A program made the translations under genes and the position numbers. Source: a virus. From it: a DNA stretch of 45,148 nt. The DNA lies in IMG/VR virus record IMGVR_UViG_3300046512_000220, positions 1 to 45,148 of that record, one strand, 5' to 3'. Of the stretch, positions 31,393 to 38,243 are shown in pieces; positions within the stretch are counted from its first letter, which is position 1; each line of letters opens with the position of its first letter. The notes under the pieces were generated by a model. That model saw nothing but the letters and a program-made list of their open reading frames with translations. It ran no database searches and was not told the origin of the DNA.

Positions 31393-31742
31393 GGCGCCAC
31401 CACCGTCATGAGCGTGTCGAGTTCGTCGTACAGCGAGAACACCTTGGGCCCGACCACAAGCTCGCGGTCCACGTCCTGAAGAGGAACCAGTGGGTCCGGG
31501 CCGAGGTCAGGGGCATGGGCGTTGATCAGGTGTACGAGAAAACCTCCGCTGTCATGCACCAGGCCGGCGGCCTCGGGCGTTTCGACATCAGGGATCACGA
31601 CGAGCGGCATTTGCCCGGCCGCAGCGTCGGGTTGCGAGAGCGCAGCATCTGCTCGAACGACGGCAAAGCCGTGGGTGTTGGCCAGGTAGTCGGCGGCCGC
31701 CGACTGGCCGGCGCCGGGGCGCCCGGTGAAACCGATCAGCAT
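31389..31742 (-). CDS. Degenerate P-loop protein (dNMP kinase-like)
   Basis: This 117-aa protein starts MLIGFTGRPGAGQSAAADYL, the beginning of a P-loop kinase of the deoxynucleoside monophosphate or dephospho-CoA kinase type. However, the Walker A lysine is replaced by Gln13 (GRPGAGQS). It is also shorter than active members, which are about 180-240 aa. It may bind a nucleotide without catalysis or be a decayed enzyme. ATGA overlap with the next gene shows operon coupling. Confidence 0.6.
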   Translation of the reverse strand: MLIGFTGRPGAGQSAAADYLANTHGFAVVRADAALSQPDAAAGQMPLVVIPDVETPEAAGLVHDSGGFLVHLINAHAPDLGPDPLVPLQDVDRELVVGPKVFSLYDELDTLMTVVAP

Positions 31743-31748
31743 GGGATA

Positions 31749-31964
31749 TCAGTCGATGTCGTTGGCTTGCCGGCGCTTGTAGTCGTCGGCAGGGCGGCGG
31801 GGGGTGGGGGTCTTGCGCTCGGCCTGCCGCTGCGACTTGATCGACGCAACGAGGGCAAGGCGCGTCCGCTTGTCACGGATGGCGTCTTCAGGCCGGCCGC
31901 TGCCCTTGATGCGCTTGAATTCAGCGATCAGAGCGGCATTGGAGAAGGGCCGCGGCCGGGCCAT
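31749..31964 (-). CDS. Small basic protein
   Basis: This 71-aa protein is rich in Arg and Lys (MARPRPFSNAALIAEFKRIK, later PTPRRPADDYKRRQ) and could bind nucleic acid. Its ATG overlaps the stop of the 43-aa gene upstream (TGATG), so the two are probably coupled. A longer in-frame start at 32198 would cross the leftward promoter and is unlikely. Confidence 0.6.
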   Translation of the reverse strand: MARPRPFSNAALIAEFKRIKGSGRPEDAIRDKRTRLALVASIKSQRQAERKTPTPRRPADDYKRRQANDID

Positions 31965-32095
31965 CAGACGTGGTAGGCCGTGGCCTGGAACTGAGCCTCG
32001 TGGTCCTTCATGGCGGCATAGGCATGCGCACCGATGACAATCACGATCACGGCTGCGGTGGTGGCCCATGTCCTGAAGCGGGTATTCCGGTTCAT
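31964..32095 (-). CDS. 43-aa single-span membrane protein, first gene of the left early operon
   Basis: This short gene begins at ATG 32095 behind an excellent ribosome site (GAGGAGAAC, five bases away) and ends at TGA 31964-31966. The product MNRNTRFRTWATTAAVIVIV continues with IGAHAYAAMKDHEAQ and has one hydrophobic span at residues 11-28. It is the first gene after the leftward promoter. Ribosome site, overlap with the next start and membrane pattern support a real gene. Function is unknown. Confidence 0.65.
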   Translation of the reverse strand: MNRNTRFRTWATTAAVIVIVIGAHAYAAMKDHEAQFQATAYHV

Positions 32096-32137
32096 TGCTG
32101 TTCTCCTCGCGTCGCGCCGGCGGCACGAAACGGGCAG

Positions 32138-32167
32138 AAATTACCAGAAGGTAATATTTCAGGTCAA
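32138..32167 (-). promoter_or_regulatory. Leftward early promoter (PL-like)
   Basis: On the - strand TTGACC (32162-32167) and TAATTT (32138-32143) are 18 bases apart and point to the 43-aa gene. Repressor operators overlap both elements (32140-32155 and 32166-32181), so this promoter should be silent in the lysogen. Confidence 0.65.
32140..32155. promoter_or_regulatory. Repressor operator OL1
   Basis: ATTACC-AGAA-GGTAAT has perfect six-base arms and is the best copy of the operator. It overlaps the -10 box of the leftward promoter. Confidence 0.75.
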
Positions 32168-32181
32168 TACCATTTGGTGAT
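32166..32181. promoter_or_regulatory. Repressor operator OL2
   Basis: AATACC-ATTT-GGTGAT keeps ten of twelve arm positions. Its centre is 26 bases from OL1 and it touches the -35 box of the leftward promoter. The rest of the gap up to the cI stop (32182-32342) has a short hairpin near 32239 (CGGTCGCTCCCCGACCG) and nothing else I can identify. Confidence 0.65.
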
Positions 32182-32342
32182 ATTTGCGCGCGCGCCACGT
32201 CCTGGAGGGCTGCGCTCCATGATCAGACGGTAATCGGTCGCTCCCCGACCGAGGCCGAATTAGTGGTGTGAGGTGCCCCGCGGCCGCTCTCCGGCGGTCA
32301 GGTGCGAGGCGAAAATGGAGGGGCGCCAGCCCCGGTGCGTGC

Positions 32343-33062
32343 TTACAGTTCCAGCGTGGCTGTCACGATGATGCCGCAGATGCGGTCGTCTTTGTGCACG
32401 CGCAAGAATCGGTTCGGCCACTCAGGATTGAGCGCTTCCAGGAAGGGCTCGCCGTCGACCAAAACCAGCTTTTTGAACGTTGCCTCGTTGCCGTTGCGGC
32501 GAACGATGACGAACTTTCCAGGCTGTGCCTCGAGGTCCGGATTAACGAACAGCAGCATGCCTTCTGGGAACGACGGCGAGATCCCTGCGGGCGCCGTCAT
32601 GGAATAGCCTTTGACCCTTAAAACGAAGCCACGAGGTCCCAGTTCCTTGTGGCAGTAGTGATACGCCTGCGCTGTTGCAGGTTCGAAGTTATCTGCGATT
32701 TCTGTCCACATCCCCGCTTGTACCCATGAAATCTCGGGGTAAGACCGCGGCCTCATGTCAGGCCCGGCTTCGAAGTTGTCCCCGGATGTCGGGAAATTGT
32801 AAGGGTCGGACTCGATGTGTGCCGCCCCCTGCGAAAGAGGGGCATCGTCCGCATCATGGGCACGATCGAGCCATCCCGCCGGTGTCTGGGTCAGCTCTTC
32901 TATTCGGCGGGCCTTCTTCTCACCAAAGCTTTTGCTGCCTCTGGTGAGGCCTGAGATCTCGCCCTGGTTCATGCCCGTCTGGCGCACGAACTCAGCCTGC
33001 GTGCCGTACTTCTGGGTGATCAGGAGTTGGAGGCGCTTGCGCCGGTTTTCAGCGATGGTCAT
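32343..33062 (-). CDS. LexA/CI-type prophage repressor
   Basis: This 239-aa repressor has an N-terminal helix-turn-helix (TQAEFVRQTGMNQGEISGL, 21-39) and a C-terminal S24 peptidase domain. The self-cleavage site is Ala116-Gly117 (WVQAGMW), the nucleophile Ser154 in VKGYSM, and the general base Lys197 in ATFKKL. RecA filaments should therefore trigger its cleavage, making the prophage inducible by DNA damage. It is divergent from the cro/ydaS gene with three operators between. It likely controls the leftward and rightward early promoters and perhaps dam. Confidence 0.9.
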   Translation of the reverse strand: MTIAENRRKRLQLLITQKYGTQAEFVRQTGMNQGEISGLTRGSKSFGEKKARRIEELTQTPAGWLDRAHDADDAPLSQGAAHIESDPYNFPTSGDNFEAGPDMRPRSYPEISWVQAGMWTEIADNFEPATAQAYHYCHKELGPRGFVLRVKGYSMTAPAGISPSFPEGMLLFVNPDLEAQPGKFVIVRRNGNEATFKKLVLVDGEPFLEALNPEWPNRFLRVHKDDRICGIIVTATLEL

Positions 33063-33070
33063 AGCCTCGG

Positions 33071-33099
33071 ATTATCCCAATCAATTACTTTTAGGTAAA
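33071..33099 (-). promoter_or_regulatory. Candidate repressor maintenance promoter (PRM-like)
   Basis: On the - strand TTTACC (33094-33099), a 17-base spacer and GATAAT (33071-33076) lead to the repressor ATG only eight bases later. The -35 box is one half of operator O1, so bound repressor could modulate its own synthesis. Confidence 0.5.
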
Positions 33100-33138
33100 A
33101 CACCAAAGGGTATTGAGGAGGGATTACTTTATGGTAAT
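33084..33138. promoter_or_regulatory. Three repressor operators between cI and cro/ydaS
   Basis: Copies are ATTACT-TTTA-GGTAAA (33084-33099), AACACC-AAAG-GGTATT (33099-33114) and ATTACT-TTAT-GGTAAT (33123-33138). They cover both divergent promoters, as in the lambda OR region. Differences between the arms could give graded affinity. Confidence 0.75.
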
Positions 33139-33140
33139 AT
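33113..33140 (+). promoter_or_regulatory. Rightward early promoter (PR-like)
   Basis: TTGAGG (33113-33118), a 16-base spacer and TAATAT (33135-33140) precede the ATG at 33150 by nine bases. The third operator covers the -10 box. No ribosome site lies between, so the first message may be leaderless. Confidence 0.65.
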
Positions 33141-33149
33141 CCCGCCGCA

Positions 33150-33434
33150 ATGGATGAGCTACTGGACTACCTCAACAGCCTGGACAAGGCGCAGCGGACA
33201 GCCTTCTGCATCGCGGTCGGGACCACGGAAGGCTACCTGCGTAAGTCGATCAGTTCGGGCGGACGCTTCAAAAGCGAGCTTTGCGTGCTGATCGAGCGCC
33301 ACGCGGAGGGCAGGGTCACGCGCAAGGATCTACGTCCCGATTGGGCGCGGGCATGGCCGGAGCTGTACTACACGGAGCCGGGACTGTGGCGGATACCGCA
33401 GCCCGAGTGGGAACGGATTCGGGCCGCAACATAG
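33150..33434 (+). CDS. Cro-like regulator (YdaS family)
   Basis: This 94-aa protein is the first gene of the rightward operon. It has a short helix-turn-helix (LDKAQRTAFCIAVGTTEGYL) and the tail VTRKDLRPDWARAWPELY, typical of YdaS/Cro-type regulators. YdaS proteins act like Cro, shifting expression to the lytic programme. The product starts MDELLDYLNSL at the first ATG after the promoter. The next gene, a YdaT-like protein, completes the YdaST pair. Confidence 0.8.
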   Translation: MDELLDYLNSLDKAQRTAFCIAVGTTEGYLRKSISSGGRFKSELCVLIERHAEGRVTRKDLRPDWARAWPELYYTEPGLWRIPQPEWERIRAAT

Positions 33435-33621
33435 CGGCATAGCGGGTGGCGTGGAAACGCGCTGCGCGACCTCGGGTGGCACTTCGCCGCCGCTCGAGGG
33501 GAGTCATGCGGCGAAGAAATTTCGGCTTGGGTTGAAACACAGATTTCTCCTAAGGTCCGCGGCGCACTCGTTGGTGTGCAGCGATTTGTAAGGCACTTTA
33601 GTCACCGGGGATGTAGAAGAC

Positions 33622-34212
33622 ATGCGAATCAATTCGCAACAGACTTTGATCGGCCTGCTGCGCGACACTGTCACCACCTGGCGCACGCGCATGGGGTGGA
33701 GTCGCGAGACCGTGGTGCAGGAGATTGTCGCCGCGCATGAGCAGCTGGGCGTCCAGGACCGGATCGGCATTCGATTTGATCCGCAGACGCGAGACCCATA
33801 TGACCGCTGCAAGGTCAACGCCGATCGGGTATTCCGTTGGCTCGATGACGAGTCCAAGGATAACGCGCTCCTTCCCACGAACTTCATTCCTTCGCTGCTG
33901 GCCGCGCTGCCGGCCGATCTGCGGCTGCAGCTCGTCGAGGCGCTGCTGGCTCCGTTTGGCCTGGTGGTTCGCACATTGAACTCCGAAGCGGCCGGTGTGC
34001 TGCAGGTGCCGACGGCGTTGGCCAGCGTGCTGAAGGAGGACTCGGAATCGCACCTCGCGCTCACCGGGCTCATGCACAACGGATCGGCCGATGCCTTGCG
34101 ACGGGCCTTCCGCGAAGTCAGCGAATCGGTGACCGCCAAGCAGGCAATCCTCCGCGACATCGAGGGCGCTCTCGCCGCCATCGAACCCACAACGGAAGCG
34201 CGAACAGCATGA
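33622..34212 (+). CDS. YdaT-like protein (CII-like regulator)
   Basis: This 196-aa protein begins MRINSQQTLIGLLRDTVTTW, followed by RMGWSRETVVQEIVAAHEQL, the signature of YdaT proteins. YdaT was first described as a toxin and later as a phage regulator in the position of CII; it binds DNA as a tetramer. The gene follows the YdaS-like gene after a 187-base gap in which I see no gene. It overlaps the next gene by ATGA. Overproduction of related proteins harms the host. Confidence 0.75.
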   Translation: MRINSQQTLIGLLRDTVTTWRTRMGWSRETVVQEIVAAHEQLGVQDRIGIRFDPQTRDPYDRCKVNADRVFRWLDDESKDNALLPTNFIPSLLAALPADLRLQLVEALLAPFGLVVRTLNSEAAGVLQVPTALASVLKEDSESHLALTGLMHNGSADALRRAFREVSESVTAKQAILRDIEGALAAIEPTTEARTA

Positions 34213-34559
34213 GCCGAATCGATCTATTGCCGGGCCTCCCCACTCGGGCGCCCGTGGCTCACGCTCGCATGCCTGAGCTGCGCAAGCGCATGCCGTTGAC
34301 CAAGCGCGAACTGGATTCCGTATTCAAACGGGTCATGGATCGGTTGCTCAAGCAGGGCAGTGCAGGGCCGTTCGCGGTCTTCGTCATTCGCCGCGGCCGC
34401 GGGCGCGTATTCCAGTTGATCGGCATCAAGTCGCCCGACCTCGAGGTGCAGATGCGCCGCAACCGTGTGTTGCAGCACTGGATCGGCACCTATGACGGCA
34501 AGGCCGACCCCAATGCCATCTGGGAAGACCTGTGCAGCTTCGATAAGCCCGCGAAGTGA
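34209..34559 (+). CDS. Small early protein, unknown function
   Basis: This 116-aa protein contains MPLTKRELDSVFKRVMDRLL and FAVFVIRRGRGRVFQLIGIK. It is basic in the middle, suggesting nucleic-acid contact. ATGA overlap upstream and GTGA overlap downstream show tight coupling within the rightward operon. No domain is recognised. Confidence 0.55.
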   Translation: MSRIDLLPGLPTRAPVAHARMPELRKRMPLTKRELDSVFKRVMDRLLKQGSAGPFAVFVIRRGRGRVFQLIGIKSPDLEVQMRRNRVLQHWIGTYDGKADPNAIWEDLCSFDKPAK

Positions 34560-34936
34560 TTGCCGAGATCTCCTTCCAGCGCAACATGACCTGCTGCAAG
34601 GCGGGGCGTGTGTCGGTGGGACTCGATTGCAAGCCGGCGTATCAATGGTGTTGCGCCTGGCACCACATCGGCCTTCATGTGAAGCCCAAGGGCATGAAAG
34701 CGCTGCAAGCCTTCGCCGAGCATCTCCTCGGCTTTTGGCCGTTGCATGCTGTGCATTGGGTGTTCAACGCCGCCGGCGAAACCTCGGCGCTCGCCCTTGT
34801 ATGCGTGCGCCATTTCATGGCGTTGTCGACTCAGGATGAGCGCAATGCGTACCAGGCTGAAGTGAGCACGTCGACGTCGCCTGAATTCCTTTCCTGTTTC
34901 CACGTTCTCTGTGAGGCCGCCTCGAGGCGGCCGTAA
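34556..34936 (+). CDS. Cys-rich early protein, unknown function
   Basis: This 126-aa protein starts at GTG 34556 in GTGA overlap with the previous stop. It has many Cys and aromatic residues (NMTCCKAGRVSVGLDCKP, YQWCCAWHHIGLHV), possibly a metal site, and a short hydrophobic segment near residues 66-76. It lies between two other unassigned early genes. I do not recognise the family. Confidence 0.5.
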   Translation: MIAEISFQRNMTCCKAGRVSVGLDCKPAYQWCCAWHHIGLHVKPKGMKALQAFAEHLLGFWPLHAVHWVFNAAGETSALALVCVRHFMALSTQDERNAYQAEVSTSTSPEFLSCFHVLCEAASRRP

Positions 34937-34944
34937 GGATCACC

Positions 34945-35244
34945 ATGGACCTACCTATCCAATCGATCGAGGCGTTGCGCGCTGCTGGCCAGGAGGCGGC
35001 CAAGGCAGGGGGCAGCGTAGACGCGAGTCCATACCCACGCGATGGTGCGCATCATGCGTACTGGGTGGTGGGCTATTACTGGGCCGCGAAGAAGCTGGAA
35101 GACTTGGAGCCGGCGATGGTTGCGCTGGCCAGCTCGCGCGCGGATGCGCTGCCGAGCGGCGTCACGATCGCCATCAGCACGCCAGGTGGTGTGGACCTGC
35201 CTCGCCTCGTCCGAGGGGCGCGTGTCTACATGGGGGGGCGCTGA
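34945..35244 (+). CDS. Small early protein, unknown function
   Basis: This 99-aa protein starts eight bases after the previous stop with AAGGAT upstream. It contains DGAHHAYWVVGYYWAAKKLE, an aromatic-rich core helix, and a C-terminal strand with PGGVDLPRLVRGARVYMGGR. It overlaps the replication gene by one base (TGATG). It could be an accessory of replication, but only its position suggests that. Confidence 0.5.
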   Translation: MDLPIQSIEALRAAGQEAAKAGGSVDASPYPRDGAHHAYWVVGYYWAAKKLEDLEPAMVALASSRADALPSGVTIAISTPGGVDLPRLVRGARVYMGGR

Positions 35245-36356
35245 TGCCAGCCTTCCGAATCAACGATGCTGAACTGGATGCGCTGCTGGGGGAGGGCGCG
35301 GACCTGTTCCAGCTCTACGTGGGCGCCTTGAGGCCGCGTATGGATTTCAAGACGGGGGTGGTGGGTCGCCGCGTTCGCATCTCCTACCAGGCGCTGAAGG
35401 AGTGGACGGAGCGCGCTGGTAGGTCTGGGGTGCGCTTCCTGGCCCACGACAAGAGCAAGCTGCAGCGCATGCTGGCGCGCCTCCAGCACCTCGGCCTGCT
35501 GCGCAAGATGGGCGGCCCGTATAGCCTCGTTTTTGCGTGTCCGCTCGCCGATACGGATAACTGCGACCAAAAACAGGCCAATACGAACTCGATACAGTTG
35601 CCGAAGCCCGCCAAACCAAGGCGCAGCAAGCCCTCAGGGAACTTATCCACATCAGCCCAAAACGCCGAGGCCGCCACGCATCAGGAGTCCGGTAAAACCT
35701 TAAAACCTCCACCCCCTACCCCCTCAGGCCTGCGGCCCGAGGAGGATGGTCATATCGACCCTCCCGCGCCTGCGGCGCAGGAGGCGGACAACCCCCAAAG
35801 CGACGAAACACCGATCGATTCGCACGGGCAGCGGCTCTCAGAGCAACGCCACGAGCATGGGAACGACGGTGGGGAGCAGCGGCCTACGGCCGGGCGATCA
35901 GATGAGGGGGCGAAGCCAGGGGTTTCGTGGGAAGCGCACCTCGACTGGCCGACCGGCATCAGTGACCGCCAGCGGGCCTACATCGCACGATCGACCAGCG
36001 GTCTATCGAAAACGCTCGCGCAGCGCATCCTGGACGAATGGCACGGCGCTACGCTCGCCGGCGTCGCAAAGAAGCCGTGGCCGTACTTCAACGGATTATT
36101 GCGGAATGCGAAAAAGCAGGGCGAGGCGTGGGAGACCATCTTTGCCCAGGAGATCGCCGAGAACCGCGCGGCTGCGAAGGAACGCCAAGCCCAGCATGAG
36201 GCGCGAGAGCGTGCCCACGCCGCGCGGATCGAAGCACAGGTGGTGGCCAGCGCCGGCGCGCCGGTGGGCCGGCCGCGCAAGCCAGGCGAGATCGTTGCAT
36301 TCCAACGCCAACGCGCCGCCGAGGGGCTCGCCAAGAATGCGGGGCGTCGAGCATGA
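35244..36356 (+). CDS. Winged-helix phage replication protein (O-like)
   Basis: This 370-aa protein has an N-terminal winged helix domain, residues 15-105 (LYVGALRPRMDFKTGVVG, then LQRMLARLQHLGLLRKMGG). A Pro/Ser/Gln-rich linker covers 115-235, and the C-terminal region has DWPTGISDRQRAYIARSTS and KKPWPYFNGLLRNAKKQG. This plan resembles lambda O/DnaT-like replication starters that bind an origin within or near their gene and recruit helicase. It is in the expected place in the rightward operon. The start chosen overlaps the previous stop; a farther in-frame ATG at 34911 would cover the whole previous gene. Confidence 0.65.
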   Translation: MPAFRINDAELDALLGEGADLFQLYVGALRPRMDFKTGVVGRRVRISYQALKEWTERAGRSGVRFLAHDKSKLQRMLARLQHLGLLRKMGGPYSLVFACPLADTDNCDQKQANTNSIQLPKPAKPRRSKPSGNLSTSAQNAEAATHQESGKTLKPPPPTPSGLRPEEDGHIDPPAPAAQEADNPQSDETPIDSHGQRLSEQRHEHGNDGGEQRPTAGRSDEGAKPGVSWEAHLDWPTGISDRQRAYIARSTSGLSKTLAQRILDEWHGATLAGVAKKPWPYFNGLLRNAKKQGEAWETIFAQEIAENRAAAKERQAQHEARERAHAARIEAQVVASAGAPVGRPRKPGEIVAFQRQRAAEGLAKNAGRRA

Positions 36357-36682
36357 CCGGGGCCAGCCAGAGCGCCGAGATCGCATTCGCCGAAGCTGTG
36401 GAGCAGCTGCAGATGCGGGCGGTGCGCCGCGACAGGTGGAGTTCGCGCGCCGTGTTCTGGACGGCGGTGCGGTTCGGCGTCGACCGCGTGCTCGCGTGCC
36501 CGTGGGAACAGGCGCGAGACCGCTGGCAACGTCTGTGGGACGTCGCGGTCCGTGAACACCTGCCGCCGATTCCGGGTATTCCGGAGGCGGAAAACATGCC
36601 GGAGACCGCCACGGTGGCGGAAAAGGGCATCGCCAGCCTACGCGCGATGGTCGCGCGGCCGAAAGGGAGAGACCGATGGTAG
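36353..36682 (+). CDS. Small early protein, unknown function
   Basis: This 109-aa protein begins MTGASQSAEIAFAEAVEQLQ and holds two aromatic-rich helices (DRWSSRAVFWTAVRFGVDR, WEQARDRWQRLWDVAVREH). ATGA overlap with the replication gene and a seven-base overlap with the putative Q gene place it in a replication/late-control unit, where helicase loaders or Q partners are common. No direct evidence for either. Confidence 0.55.
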   Translation: MTGASQSAEIAFAEAVEQLQMRAVRRDRWSSRAVFWTAVRFGVDRVLACPWEQARDRWQRLWDVAVREHLPPIPGIPEAENMPETATVAEKGIASLRAMVARPKGRDRW

Positions 36683-37071
36683 CGCCGCAATCGAGCAGCT
36701 GGGTGCACGACCGCCTGGTGTCGTGGGCGGAATGGTTGCGCAAGGACCCAACCGGCCGGGGGTACGGCCAGAGTTCGTTGACGTTGGATGAGTATCGGAC
36801 GTTGCCAGTGCGCGCCTTTGTGCCGACCTTCGAGCACGAGTGTGAGCAGGTGCAGCGTGCCGTCCTGAAGCTGCCCATGGACATGCGGAAGGTAGCAATG
36901 GGCTTCTACGTAGACCAGATTACCGGGCTCGAAGTAGGTCGCCGCATCAATGTCAGTCGTGCGCAGGCCTTCCATATGCGAAAGACGTTGCATGTGATGG
37001 TGCGATATTGTCTTGAAAATCAGCACGTTAAAGACCCCCCTTGGCATTTGCTATTGAAAGTCCTGAACTGA
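36676..37071 (+). CDS. Putative Q-like late antiterminator
   Basis: This 131-aa protein is the last gene of the rightward operon, directly before a candidate late promoter and tandem terminators, the place of lambdoid Q. It has a sigma4-like helix-turn-helix near the C-terminus: VDQITGLEVGRRINVSRAQAF with FHMRKTLHVMVRY after it. The N-terminal part includes LTLDEYRTLPVRAFVPTFEH. Q proteins load on RNA polymerase at the late promoter and let it ignore terminators. The call rests on context plus domain pattern. Confidence 0.65.
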   Translation: MVAPQSSSWVHDRLVSWAEWLRKDPTGRGYGQSSLTLDEYRTLPVRAFVPTFEHECEQVQRAVLKLPMDMRKVAMGFYVDQITGLEVGRRINVSRAQAFHMRKTLHVMVRYCLENQHVKDPPWHLLLKVLN

Positions 37072-37082
37072 GCCAGTACATT
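37054..37082 (+). promoter_or_regulatory. Candidate late promoter (PR'-like)
   Basis: TTGAAA (37054-37059), a 17-base spacer and TACATT (37077-37082) overlap the stop of the putative Q gene. Two terminators follow within 200 bases, before the late genes. This layout matches Q-controlled late promoters. Confidence 0.6.
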
Positions 37083-37121
37083 TCGGCTACGCTGTGCGCT
37101 CGGTGCGTGCAGTGAAGATGA

Positions 37122-37155
37122 AGCCCGGCTCGGTCCATTCCGCGCCGGGCTTTTT
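37122..37155 (+). terminator. Terminator tR'-like, first copy
   Basis: AGCCCGGC (37122-37129) and GCCGGGCT (37144-37151) form an eight-pair stem followed by a T-run. It starts about 40 bases after the candidate late promoter. Confidence 0.8.
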
Positions 37156-37243
37156 CATTGCTGCTCGTAATGCGCTACGCAGAATCGGGTACGCCGTGGT
37201 GCAGGGTTGCAGTTGTCTCCTCGCCCGTGAAAACGGGCTTTCG

Positions 37244-37283
37244 CGGGGCAGTGTCGGGATGGCGGCACTGCCCCGTTTTCTTT
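37244..37283 (+). terminator. Second terminator before the late genes
   Basis: CGGGGCAGTG (37244-37253) and CACTGCCCCG (37266-37275) make a perfect ten-pair stem with a 12-base loop, followed by TTTTCTTT. It ends ten bases before the next ATG. Without antitermination little transcription should pass. Confidence 0.85.
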
Positions 37284-37292
37284 CGGGCACAC

Positions 37293-38078
37293 ATGGCCGA
37301 CTTCGACATCACGTCCACCATCGACCAGGCGCTAGGCTTCGCCGCGAAGCTGTACGCGGACCAGATGCCGTATGCAACGGCGCGCGCGCTGACCAAGACG
37401 CAGCAGGCAGTGAAGGGCGCGCTCGAGGCTGAAATGCCGCGCGCCTTCGAGAATCCCACGCCGTACACCCTCGGCGCATTGCGACTGCAATCGGCAACGA
37501 AACAGAACCTGTTCTCGCGCGTCTGGCTGAAGGACGACACGTTCAAGGGCACGCCGGCGACCAAGTACCTGGGGCCGCAGGTCGATGGCGGAGAGCGCAG
37601 CCTGAAGCGCTTCGAGCGCGCGCTGCAGGCGCGGGGCATCCTGCCCAAGGGCAAGGTGGCCGTGCCGGGATCTGCTGCGCAGACAGACCAATACGGGAAT
37701 GTCGAGCGCGGGCAGATCGTCCAGATCCTCTCCTACTTCGATGCGTTCCCCCAGCAGGGCTACCGCGCCAACATGACCCAGCGCAGGCGCGACAACCTGG
37801 CCAAGGGAAAGCAGGGCGCGCGCGGCTTCAGCTACTTCGCACTCAGCCAGCCCGAGGGGAAGCTGCCCGCAGGCATCTACCTGCGCAAGAACTACGGCAA
37901 CGACCAGCGCGTGGCGCATCTCGCGCGCGGCGGGGCGAAACCGGTGTTCATCTTCGTGAGCATGCCGACCTACCGGATGCGCCTGGACTTCTACGGCGTG
38001 GCCAAGCGCATCACCGAGGCCGAGTTCCCACGGAACCTACGCGAATCGTTCGACCAGGCCGTCAAGACGGCGCGGTAG
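37293..38078 (+). CDS. Conserved phage protein upstream of terminase, possible morphogenesis protein
   Basis: This 261-aa protein is the first late gene. It contains PYATARALTKTQQAVKGALE, PTPYTLGALRLQSATKQNLF, and later VPGSAAQTDQYGNVERGQIV, a family widely found just before terminase genes in phages of Burkholderia, Pseudomonas and relatives. No catalytic motif is visible. I suspect a role in head or tail assembly. ATG 37293 directly follows the terminator; a longer start at 37158 would read through that hairpin. Confidence 0.65.
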   Translation: MADFDITSTIDQALGFAAKLYADQMPYATARALTKTQQAVKGALEAEMPRAFENPTPYTLGALRLQSATKQNLFSRVWLKDDTFKGTPATKYLGPQVDGGERSLKRFERALQARGILPKGKVAVPGSAAQTDQYGNVERGQIVQILSYFDAFPQQGYRANMTQRRRDNLAKGKQGARGFSYFALSQPEGKLPAGIYLRKNYGNDQRVAHLARGGAKPVFIFVSMPTYRMRLDFYGVAKRITEAEFPRNLRESFDQAVKTAR

Positions 38079-38158
38079 GTGAGGCGGCGGCCACCCGGCG
38101 CCACCAGCTGCAACGGGTCCTCCCAGGGACCTCGTCTCACGGGTAATTCGAACCACGT

Positions 38159-38215
38159 AATCGCTGTGATTTCAGCGATTTTTCAGGGTAGTCACTAGGG
38201 GTAGTCAGGTAGTCA
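38159..38215. other. Hairpin and GGTAGTCA repeats upstream of terminase (candidate cos/terminase-binding region)
   Basis: AATCGCTG (38159-38166) pairs perfectly with CAGCGATT (38173-38180), followed by TTT. Then GGTAGTCA occurs three times in direct orientation at 38187, 38200 and 38208. The 165-base gap lies just before the terminase small subunit gene, where lambda-type phages have cosN and cosB. The repeats could be the small subunit binding sites. The hairpin may be a terminator instead. Confidence 0.45.
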
Positions 38216-38243
38216 CCCCGACAAACAAACAGGATCAGCGGTC

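Noticed and set aside
34911-35243. Upstream extension of the replication gene to an ATG at 34911
   Set aside because: It would overlap the entire 99-aa gene at 34945, which has its own ribosome site, and the added residues look like out-of-frame translation. The ATG at 35244 fits the winged-helix start.
37156-37243. Possible tRNA or structured RNA between the two terminators
   Set aside because: I could not fold a cloverleaf or find a T-loop. The stretch looks like a leader between tandem terminators.
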